Below are positions 1 to 5,934 of a DNA stretch of 8,127 nt, piece after piece. The stretch is from Candidatus Latescibacterota bacterium. Lineage in GTDB: Bacteria; Latescibacterota; 4484-107. The notes beneath the pieces were generated by a model. It searched no databases, was not told where the DNA came from, and saw nothing but the letters and a program-made list of their open reading frames with translations. Position numbers and translations under genes: made by a program. Each line of letters starts with the position of its first letter. The stretch's first letter is position 1. The stretch is taken from the NCBI GenBank assembly GCA_030613045.1, contig JAUWMS010000088.1, positions 1 through 8,127 of the forward strand, read 5' to 3'.

Positions 1-2
1 TA

Positions 3-360
3 CTAGTGCCTTTGTTACAGTATATGCGGGCTTTTAAAAGAACTGCCAACGTCCCCTACCAATTTTGGGCAGCCTCTATAGCTTGCCCCCAATGATCCAA
101 AGGTGCGCGACAATTTGGCTTTGGTTTCACGGGACCGGGGGAAGTACCCAAGACGACCGAGGAGAAAGCCCACCGGCAGCCGGGCGATCGCTACTTCACG
201 CTGAAAAAACTCGTTCCGGGCTTGGAGGAACTGAAACAAGCGGTTGCCATAGCTCCCGGAAGATGAAGAAGCCCGACTTATCCTCTCCATACTATATGAA
301 GCTGGGAAAGGCCGAGAATATTCAGAGAAAATTGAACAAACAAAAACAGATAAAGCGGCT
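3..360 (+). pseudogene. Decayed 3' end of a TPR-repeat protein gene
   Basis: No single frame stays open, but peptide-like segments join when the frame is switched. Frame 3 (3-83) gives a stretch ending NVPYQFWAASIA. Frame 1 (82-129) gives LAPNDPKVRDNLALVS, which looks like a tetratricopeptide-repeat helix pair. Frame 3 (about 126-257) gives LEELKQAVAIAP. Frame 1 (256-360) gives PEDEEARLILSILYEAGKG, again TPR-like. At least three frame changes are needed (near 81, 126 and 255), and frame 3 carries an in-frame TGA at 93-95. The gene would enter from the left edge and end just before the terminator at 386-415, which fits its strand. TPR domains mediate protein-protein contacts; the specific role of this one cannot be told. 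The alternative is sequencing indels, though the 4.6-kb intact frame next door argues against a generally error-prone sequence. What is seen is TPR-like peptide in two frames; that it is a pseudogene is inference. Confidence 0.42.
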
Positions 361-385
361 TCTATTGCGCTTTGTTTTAAGAGCC

Positions 386-415
386 CCCCTTCTCTTCGGA
401 AGGGGACTTTTTTTT
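386..415 (+). terminator. Intrinsic (rho-independent) terminator
   Basis: A perfect 7-bp stem, CCCCTTC (386-392) with GAAGGGG (399-405), closes a 6-nt TCTTCG loop and is followed within three bases by eight T residues (408-415). The purines AAGAG at 379-383 can pair with part of the T-tract and extend the stem. It would end transcription coming from the left, that is, of the broken TPR gene, and it separates that unit from the permease gene at 582. Confidence 0.8.
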
Positions 416-461
416 GTCGCAAAAAAAATTGAACCCATGTGAGCAAAAGGCGATAAAATGG

Positions 462-490
462 TTGCGCGCGAAACAACTATTAGCTATATT
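462..490 (+). promoter_or_regulatory. Possible sigma-70-like promoter for the permease gene
   Basis: TTGCGC at 462-467 (three of six matches to TTGACA) and TATATT at 485-490 (five of six to TATAAT) are separated by exactly 17 nt. They sit between the terminator at 386-415 and the start codon at 582, where a promoter is needed. The -35 match is weak and no transcription data are available. A short dyad GGAGA/TCTCC lies at 530-540 in the presumed leader. Confidence 0.3.
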
Positions 491-581
491 TCAAACCATG
501 CGTTTGTGAAACCTTCCACGCGAAGGGAAGGAGAATCTCCATCTTTCATCTTTTCTATATGCTTGGCTTTGGAGGAGAATT

Positions 582-3500
582 ATGCGAACGGTCGGAAAAG
601 CGCTGCTGATGCTCTGCGCGGCGGCCATGCTGCTTTCGGTGACAATCTTCGATCCATCGGAGATCACGAGTAAAATCCTGGTTCGGTTCGTGGGCACAGG
701 CCCTCAGCGCGTCGAGGAAGAGCAAACGATCCGTGTGGATGCGCACCTCCAGAGCCTCCTGCGCTCGATCCGAGAGGAGGAGGTGCGGGAGACGTTGGGA
801 CGTTTTGCCTCCATGGGATCGCGGGTCGTGGGATATCCGGGATGCGAGGAGGCGTACGAACTCGTGCGTACCCGTTTTGAGGAGATCGGCCTGGATAACA
901 TCACCACGGAGACGTTCAACGTAACCGTGCCGGTGGACAAAGGCGCACAATTGACCTTCTTAGACAGCGCACCACTCACCAATCACCAATCACCAATCAC
1001 CCTCTACGGCCTATGGCCCAGCGGTGTGCGGACACCGAGCCTGCCCTCAGATGGGTTTGAGGGCGCTTTAGTGTACGGGGGACGGGGAACGTTTGCGGAG
1101 TTGGACGGCAAGCCTATGAAGGGCAGTGTGGTGGTGCTGTCTTTCGATTGCGGACAAAATTTCGTCAATCCGAGAATGTTGGGCGCGGAGGCGGTCATTT
1201 TCTACGGAAAGCAGGGGGTCAGTCAGGGAGAGGCGTCGGAGAAATTCCTGAAGGTTTCGGTGGATGTTCCACGATTCTGGGTGGAAAGCGAGGATGCCGG
1301 AGAGGTGGTGCGCCTCGCCCGTGAGGGCGGACACCGGGTTCGTTTGAACGGACGAATGGACTGGGAAACGGTGGAGGCCAAGAACATATACGGGTGGATT
1401 CGGGGAGACGGAGAGAGTGAGGACGCCATTCTGGTGGAGGCATACTACGACGCCATGTCCGTCGTTCCGGCTGTGGCGCCGGGCGCGGAGAATGCGTGCG
1501 GGATCACGGCGCTTCTTTCCCTCGCGGAGCGGCTTAAGAAATACGGAACCCGACATCCGGTGCTCTTTTTGGCCACGTCGGCGCACTTCGAGGCGCTGTC
1601 GGGGGTCAACGATTTCCTGTACCGCCACGCCCGCGGGAAAGGCCATTTCCGGGATCGGATGCCGGAGGAGGATCGGATCGATTTTCGGGTTTTCATCGGA
1701 CTGGATCTCTCCAGTCGGGGCGATCAGGTGGGTTCCTTCGCCATGGCAACGTTCTATAATTCGCTGTGGACCACGGACAATTACCAGAAAAATATGATGG
1801 CTCCTTATGCGAAAAAATTCTCGGACTACGGGGCGGAACTCTTTCCCGGACAGCGCCCGGAGCATCCCCGGCACGTAGATGCCGTCGCGCCTCCCAAACG
1901 CACGTGGAAAAATTTCATGCCGGTACGCTTGGGATTGGATAGTGAGGCGGTGACGTTTGTAGGACTTCCGGGGATGACACTCGGTACGCCAAACGACATC
2001 CGGGAGCGGGTGGATACGCCGCTGGATCGAATGGAATATATGGACTTTGCCGGACTGACCAGGCAGGTGCAAGCCGCGACCGGCCTGTTGCTCCGGGCCG
2101 CCAACGACGAAGAATTTTTCGTGGACTCGAAGTTGGAACTGAGAGATCAGGGACACGCGCTGGATGGCGAGGTCTATTGGTTCGACCGGAACGTACATTT
2201 TGCCGTGCCCAAAAAACCGGTTCCCCAAGCGGTGGTGACCTATCAGCAACCCGGCCCCAACAGCGCCGGCGGGGTGCGGACCCTGGTGACCACGATGACG
2301 AATACGGAGGGGGCCTTCCGGTTCGACATTATGCGCAACAAATTTTCCAATAAGATCTCGGCCTATCAATTGGATGAGGCGGGCCGGATCACCTCCGCGC
2401 CGGATCTGGGACAGGAAGGCGATGCGAGCTATCCCATCACCCAGCCTTACGGATGGTGGGAAAACCACATGCTGGAAGTGCTGTTCCCATGCAGGGCGAT
2501 CAGTCTGTTTGAGATCGTGGATTCGAGGTATCTTTCGGTTTTGGACTATATGATGGTATTGGGAGAGGACGACGCGCCGCCGCAGTCTTACGGAAGCGAG
2601 TACGTGGAAAAGCAGAGCACGGCGGAGGGGAAGGTGACCCGGGCCGCAGTGGTATTTGCCAAGCCGGGGTCGCGGGTGAAGGTGTTTATGAGCACCGGGC
2701 TTTTGGGGATCAAATATCTGTTGACCAATGCGCCCGAGGAATGGGTGGATCATCCGCCTCAGACCGATGAGGTGGACGAAAAAACCGTCGAGCGGGCGAT
2801 GGGAACGGGCTATCCAGTCGAAGAAAGCGTGCTGTTTTTGCCGGCGTACAAGGCCGCCAAGGATATGTGGGTGCTCGACGATGTGCGGATGAAACAGTTG
2901 GCGCGCTATGGCGTGAAAAATGAAAAACTGGAAGGGCTGCACACGGAGGCGCGGGAGGCCCTGATTGCGGCGCGGGATCACCTGAAACATCTCCGATACG
3001 GCAGTTTTATCTCGGAGGCGCGCCGGGCGTGGGGATTGGAGGCGCGCGGATATCCGGACGTGAAGGGGACGGCAAACGATACGGTGCGGGGAATCGTATT
3101 CTATTTCGCGCTGCTGCTGCCGTTTTCGTTTTTCGCGGAACGCTTGCTGTTCTCCTTTGCGGATATTCGAAAGCAGATCGCGGGGTTTTCGGGGATTTTC
3201 GTGCTGGTGTTTGCGATTTTGCGGTTCGTGCACCCGGCCTTCAGGCTCTCCTCATCTCCGTATATTATTTTCCTGGCGTTCGTTATTTTTGCGATGGGCG
3301 TCGTGGTGTTGATCCTGGTGCTCTCCAAGTTCGGCCAGGAGGTGCAAAAATTCAGACAGTCGGCCTCCGGCGTGCAGGAGACGGATGTCGGCAGATTGAG
3401 CGCGACCGCGGCGGCGATCACGCTCGGCATCTCCAATCTGAAAAAACGGCGCGTGCGAACCGCCCTGACCGCCACGACCCTGATCCTGCTGACCTTTACG

Positions 3501-5243
3501 GTGCTTTCGTTCACATCGGTGCAGACCTCGCTGAAGTTCTACAAACTGCCGCGGGACAATCGGGCTCCCTATCCCGGCATGCTGGTTCGGGATCGGAGTT
3601 GGAAAGGGCTTCAGGAGTCCGTGCTGGAATACGTGCAAAGCGCATTCTCCGATCGTGCGCTGGTAGTGCCCCGCTCGTGGTACATCTCTCAGCTCCGGGC
3701 GGAGAAGGCGTATATCTCCTTCGAGACCGTACGCGGGAAGGAACCGGTGGGGCCTCGATTCGGAACCGTGCTGCGGGCGAACGAGCGGGACGGCTTTATC
3801 CCCCTGGAGCCGACGGAGACCAAGACGATGAGCTTCGCCAATGCGCTCTTGGGGATGCGTCCGGAGGAGACGAAGGTAACCGGAATGGATCGCCTGCTGA
3901 TCGGGAACAGCCGCTGGTTCCGGGAGGGAGAGCGGAACGTGTGCATCCTTCCGGACGATCTGGCGCAATTGGTGGGAATCACGGAGAACGAAATCGGCCG
4001 GGCCAAAATCCGGATGTTGGGAGCCACGTTCGAGGTGATCGGACTGTTGGATTCGGAGGCGTTCAATGCGACGAAGGACATGGACGACGAGAAACTGACG
4101 CCCGTGGATACGGCGGGAGAGGCCGCCAAAATGAAGAAAGGGGCCGAAGAGGATCCCCGCCTGACCGCGTCTGCGCCCATCGAGACCTTTACGCATCTGG
4201 AGAGCAGCAACGTGATCATGGTGCCGTACGAGGTGGCGATGGAGATCGGCGGGACCTTGCGCTCCATCGCGGTGACGGATTTTCGGGACGAAGATTTCGT
4301 GGGGGATATCGAGGCTTTTATGTCGCGGGTGGCCCTGACCGTGTTCGTAGGGCGGGAGGATGAGGTGACGGTGTATAGCTCGATGGGGGCTACGTCGCTG
4401 AGTGGCTGGGGCAATCTGTTTATCCCGATCCTGATCGCGGCGTTGATTGTCCTGAATACGATGATGGGCGCGGTGTACGAGCGGTTCAAGGAAATTGGTA
4501 TTTACAGTTCCGTGGGATTGGCGCCGAGTCACATCGGGGCGTTGTTTCTCGCGGAGGCGGCGGTGTTTGCCACGATAGGCGCGGTGATGGGCTATCTGAT
4601 CGGCCAGGTGTTGGCGATGGTGTTGTCCTCTTATGATGTGCTCGCGGGGATCTCGTTGAACTACTCGTCGCTGTCTGCGGTATCTTCCACGCTGATCGTG
4701 ATGGTCACGGTCTTTCTTTCCGCGATCTATCCGGCGAAGAAGGCGGCGAATATGGCCGTTCCGGACGTGACGCGCAAGTGGAAATTCCCCGAACCGGAAG
4801 GCGACCAGTGGCTTTTCGACTTTCCGTTTACCGTGGGAGGCACTGAGGTGCTGGGCATCTGCGCCTATCTGACCCGCGTGTTCGAGTCCTACGGAGAGGG
4901 ATCCGTCGGGGATTTTATGACCGAAGGGGCACAGCTTTCCGCCCGCGAGTCGGGCACGCAGGAGGAGCCGATCTACGAGGTAACCACGAAGACGTGGTTG
5001 GCGCCTTATGATTTGGGTGTCAGTCAGGAGGTTCGGATGTCGGCGATTCCCACCGGAGAACACGGCGTCTATCGGGTCGAGGTGGCCATCCATCGGGAAA
5101 GCGGGGACGTGGCCTCGTGGCAACGGTTGAACCGGGGATTTTTGAACGTCCTTCGGAAGCGGTTCTTAGTATGGCGCACGATCCCGGCGGAGACGAAGGA
5201 GGAGTATGTGGAGGAAGGGCGGAAGGTCACGGTCAGTGCGTAA
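582..5243 (+). CDS. FtsX/MacB-type permease fused to a degenerate M28 peptidase-like ectodomain
   Basis: A 1553-residue membrane protein. ATG is preceded by GGAGGAG at 571-577, 4 nt away, and the N-terminus opens straight into a hydrophobic anchor (about 6-22) with no clear cleavage site, which supports this start. Then come an M28-like fold (about 55-505) with a PA-domain-like insert (about 158-210) and a carboxypeptidase-regulatory-like beta domain (about 525-600). TM helices lie near 836-857, 868-884 and 893-915. The FtsX part has KKRRVRT before a TM at 960-980, a MacB-like extracytoplasmic region (985-1270), and TMs near 1276-1298, 1318-1347 and 1362-1385. The loop ERFKEIGIYSSVGLAP (1300-1315) matches the FtsX loop that contacts the ATPase. 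A cytoplasmic tail follows (1396-1553). M28 metal ligands are mostly lost: Tyr288 for His, Glu303 for Asp, His335-Phe336 for the Glu pair and Arg474 for His; Asp290 and Asp375 remain. FtsX/MacB permeases work with an ATPase in mechanotransmission or lipoprotein/peptide export; no ATPase is present here. Architecture is fairly sure, substrate unknown. Confidence 0.88.
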   Translation: MRTVGKALLMLCAAAMLLSVTIFDPSEITSKILVRFVGTGPQRVEEEQTIRVDAHLQSLLRSIREEEVRETLGRFASMGSRVVGYPGCEEAYELVRTRFEEIGLDNITTETFNVTVPVDKGAQLTFLDSAPLTNHQSPITLYGLWPSGVRTPSLPSDGFEGALVYGGRGTFAELDGKPMKGSVVVLSFDCGQNFVNPRMLGAEAVIFYGKQGVSQGEASEKFLKVSVDVPRFWVESEDAGEVVRLAREGGHRVRLNGRMDWETVEAKNIYGWIRGDGESEDAILVEAYYDAMSVVPAVAPGAENACGITALLSLAERLKKYGTRHPVLFLATSAHFEALSGVNDFLYRHARGKGHFRDRMPEEDRIDFRVFIGLDLSSRGDQVGSFAMATFYNSLWTTDNYQKNMMAPYAKKFSDYGAELFPGQRPEHPRHVDAVAPPKRTWKNFMPVRLGLDSEAVTFVGLPGMTLGTPNDIRERVDTPLDRMEYMDFAGLTRQVQAATGLLLRAANDEEFFVDSKLELRDQGHALDGEVYWFDRNVHFAVPKKPVPQAVVTYQQPGPNSAGGVRTLVTTMTNTEGAFRFDIMRNKFSNKISAYQLDEAGRITSAPDLGQEGDASYPITQPYGWWENHMLEVLFPCRAISLFEIVDSRYLSVLDYMMVLGEDDAPPQSYGSEYVEKQSTAEGKVTRAAVVFAKPGSRVKVFMSTGLLGIKYLLTNAPEEWVDHPPQTDEVDEKTVERAMGTGYPVEESVLFLPAYKAAKDMWVLDDVRMKQLARYGVKNEKLEGLHTEAREALIAARDHLKHLRYGSFISEARRAWGLEARGYPDVKGTANDTVRGIVFYFALLLPFSFFAERLLFSFADIRKQIAGFSGIFVLVFAILRFVHPAFRLSSSPYIIFLAFVIFAMGVVVLILVLSKFGQEVQKFRQSASGVQETDVGRLSATAAAITLGISNLKKRRVRTALTATTLILLTFTVLSFTSVQTSLKFYKLPRDNRAPYPGMLVRDRSWKGLQESVLEYVQSAFSDRALVVPRSWYISQLRAEKAYISFETVRGKEPVGPRFGTVLRANERDGFIPLEPTETKTMSFANALLGMRPEETKVTGMDRLLIGNSRWFREGERNVCILPDDLAQLVGITENEIGRAKIRMLGATFEVIGLLDSEAFNATKDMDDEKLTPVDTAGEAAKMKKGAEEDPRLTASAPIETFTHLESSNVIMVPYEVAMEIGGTLRSIAVTDFRDEDFVGDIEAFMSRVALTVFVGREDEVTVYSSMGATSLSGWGNLFIPILIAALIVLNTMMGAVYERFKEIGIYSSVGLAPSHIGALFLAEAAVFATIGAVMGYLIGQVLAMVLSSYDVLAGISLNYSSLSAVSSTLIVMVTVFLSAIYPAKKAANMAVPDVTRKWKFPEPEGDQWLFDFPFTVGGTEVLGICAYLTRVFESYGEGSVGDFMTEGAQLSARESGTQEEPIYEVTTKTWLAPYDLGVSQEVRMSAIPTGEHGVYRVEVAIHRESGDVASWQRLNRGFLNVLRKRFLVWRTIPAETKEEYVEEGRKVTVSA
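969..1002 (+). repeat. Heptad repeat TCACCAA inside the permease gene
   Basis: TCACCAA occurs three times without a mismatch (976-982, 983-989, 990-996). It is preceded by a degenerate heptad GCACCAC (969-975) and followed by TCACC. It encodes residues 130-141 (APLTNHQSPITL), a linker just before the PA-like region. Three heptads are 21 bp, so the frame is kept; gain or loss of one unit would shift it. The same heptad recurs in the spacer at 5889-5916. Confidence 0.85.
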
Positions 5244-5265
5244 TGCGGAATGAGTAATGAGCAAT
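5242..5265 (+). repeat. Short heptad tract AATGNNN overlapping the permease stop codon
   Basis: Heptads AATGCGG (5242-5248), AATGAGT (5249-5255) and AATGAGC (5256-5262), then AAT, run without interruption. The first begins inside the TAA stop codon (5241-5243). The units are degenerate but hold a strict 7-bp period, like the other tracts in this window. Confidence 0.6.
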
Positions 5266-5305
5266 ACCCTTCCCGTTCTCCCCTTCCTGAATTTGGGCGG
5301 CGGGG

Positions 5306-5331
5306 CAATGAACATTGTTCATTGTTCATTG
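5306..5331 (+). repeat. Heptad repeat and 9-bp dyad upstream of the DUF5678-like gene
   Basis: CAATGAACA (5306-5314) and TGTTCATTG (5316-5324) form a perfect 9-bp inverted repeat with a single T between. TTCATTG then repeats exactly once more (5318-5324 and 5325-5331), giving a 7-bp period. Read on the other strand the unit is CAATGAA, related to the AATGNNN heptads at 5242-5265. It ends 5 bp before the SD of the gene at 5348. It could be a repeat remnant or a binding site; the one-base spacer makes a stable RNA hairpin unlikely. Confidence 0.65.
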
Positions 5332-5335
5332 AATT

Positions 5336-5342
5336 AAGGAGG
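5336..5342 (+). promoter_or_regulatory. Ribosome binding site of the small DUF5678-like gene
   Basis: AAGGAGG is a full anti-16S match, 5 nt before ATG 5348. It decides between this frame and the competing frame open at 5250-5513, which has no comparable site, and is the main reason to accept so short a gene. Confidence 0.7.
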
Positions 5343-5347
5343 CTGCG

Positions 5348-5590
5348 ATGGGAATGCAAAGTATCCCTCCCCCTTGTGCTCCGAGGGGATTTTGGGAGGA
5401 TAACCGTTGGCTCAATGCGCATTGGGCCGAAATGGTGCAGACTTATCCCAATATGTGGGTTTCCGTTGTGGGTCAACAGATTGTCGCCGCAGGAAGGGAC
5501 CCTGAAGAGGTGACCAAAATCGCTCAGAAGAAGACAGACAGACGTGAGTTCCCGCTTTGCTTTGTGGAACGAGGCATCTATGTGTACTAA
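5348..5590 (+). CDS. Small DUF5678-like protein
   Basis: An 80-residue cytoplasmic-looking protein without TM segments. The middle follows the DUF5678 pattern as I remember it: aromatic NRWLNAHWAEM (about 19-29), then YPNMWVSVVGQQIVAAG (about 33-49, the 'Y-x-x-x-W/Y-V-A-V-x-x-x-x-V-V-x-x-G' core), then charged DPEEVTKIAQKK, and a final beta-rich FPLCFVERGIYVY. Length fits that family. ATG has a perfect SD 5 nt upstream. A second ATG lies at codon 3, but the SD spacing favours the first. The biochemical role of DUF5678 is not known; members are often small and, as I recall, sometimes sit beside retropepsin-like proteases. The next ORF overlaps this stop codon. The assignment rests on pattern memory, so the family is moderately sure and the function unknown. 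Confidence 0.62.
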   Translation: MGMQSIPPPCAPRGFWEDNRWLNAHWAEMVQTYPNMWVSVVGQQIVAAGRDPEEVTKIAQKKTDRREFPLCFVERGIYVY

Positions 5591-5759
5591 GATTATCCTG
5601 GAAATCGGGACGGACCTTGATCTGGATCTCCTTAGCGAAGCGCCAAGTGTGAAGTGCATCTTCGTAAAGTTAAGCTCCCTTGCGTGTGGGAATGTATTCA
5701 GGCACAGAGGCGCTACGCAGGCTCGGAATTCAGGCTTTAGCCTTTCATTCTCCAATTAA
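5580..5759 (+). CDS. Possible short ORF overlapping the DUF5678-like gene, probably truncated
   Basis: This frame reads 59 residues from ATG 5580, with GAGG at 5571-5574 five bases before it, and overlaps the preceding stop codon by 11 bp, an arrangement typical of translational coupling. The first part, KIILEIGTDLDLDLLSEA and on to about residue 32, looks protein-like (alternating hydrophobics, acidic turns). From residue 49 the reading comes from the palindromic repeat at 5724-5780, and the stop lies in the far arm's first bases. A natural reading is that the repeat replaced the original C-terminus, leaving a fragment. I do not recognise a family. DUF5678-like genes sometimes have a downstream partner, but nothing here shows a catalytic motif. 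It could be non-coding. Confidence 0.3.
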   Translation: MCTKIILEIGTDLDLDLLSEAPSVKCIFVKLSSLACGNVFRHRGATQARNSGFSLSFSN

Positions 5760-5780
5760 AAGGCTAAAGCCTGAATTCCG
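5724..5780. repeat. Palindromic element with perfect 22-bp arms
   Basis: The arm at 5724-5745 is the exact reverse complement of 5759-5780, with a 13-nt loop (5746-5758). Each arm holds a smaller dyad, AGGCT/AGCCT (for example 5732-5743). The structure stops abruptly at both ends, as expected for a dispersed palindromic unit of REP/MITE type. No T-tract follows on either strand, so it is not a standard terminator. As RNA it would be a very stable hairpin between the DUF5678-like gene and the transporter gene. Confidence 0.85.
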
Positions 5781-5860
5781 GACAAGTGCTAAAAAGAAAT
5801 TCGAAACTTCAAGACCAAAATACTTAACTTTCCGGGGATAGTGCAAAATGATAGTGTGAC

Positions 5861-5923
5861 ACTTCCCACTTTCCGCTTCCCACTTGGCTCACCAATGACC
5901 AATCACCACTCACCAATACACAA
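5861..5923 (+). repeat. Nine-unit heptad array ending at the transporter's SD
   Basis: Sixty-three bases divide into nine 7-mers with no gap. The first four share an ACTTCCC-like form (5861-5888: ACTTCCC, ACTTTCC, GCTTCCC, ACTTGGC). The next five share TCACCAA (5889-5923), of which units at 5889 and 5910 are exact. The last base of the array touches GGAGGAG at 5924. The same TCACCAA unit is found in frame inside the permease gene at 976-996. This is a degenerate tandem array in an otherwise gene-free spacer. Confidence 0.75.
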
Positions 5924-5930
5924 GGAGGAG
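5924..5930 (+). promoter_or_regulatory. Ribosome binding site for the TTG-started transporter gene
   Basis: GGAGGAG lies 4 nt before TTG at 5935. The first in-frame ATG is 6001, which has no such site and would remove 22 residues, so the SD fixes TTG as the start. Confidence 0.8.
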
Positions 5931-5934
5931 ACGA

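Noticed and set aside
65..442. 125-residue plus-strand frame through the terminator
   Set aside because: It reads across the terminator hairpin and T-tract, and its residues do not resemble a protein, whereas frames 1 and 3 show TPR-like pieces.
15..476. 153-residue minus-strand frame opposite the broken TPR gene
   Set aside because: It runs antisense through the terminator and through the stretch that reads as TPR-like on the plus strand; no motif was seen.
1068..3233. 721-residue open frame on the minus strand
   Set aside because: It lies wholly antisense to the permease gene. Its reading is rich in Arg, His and Pro with no fold-like pattern, as expected for the shadow of a GC-rich gene.
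3029..4363. 444-residue open frame on the plus strand in another frame
   Set aside because: It overlaps the permease in a shifted frame, with Gly/Arg-rich, low-information sequence, while the permease frame shows clear TM helices and FtsX motifs.
3252..5123. 623-residue open frame on the minus strand
   Set aside because: Same shadow effect opposite the FtsX module; composition is dominated by Arg, His and Gln and there is no membrane or motif pattern.
5069..5755. 228-residue minus-strand frame crossing the permease end and the spacer
   Set aside because: It would run through the stop of the permease, several heptad tracts and one arm of the palindrome; the residues look random and the plus-strand small gene has a far better start.
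5724..5780. Palindrome as an intrinsic terminator
   Set aside because: The stem is strong but no run of T follows on either strand, so standard rho-independent termination is not supported.
5861..5923. Array as a coding leader peptide
   Set aside because: No start codon with an SD opens a frame across the array into the transporter; the 7-bp period gives no stable codon pattern.
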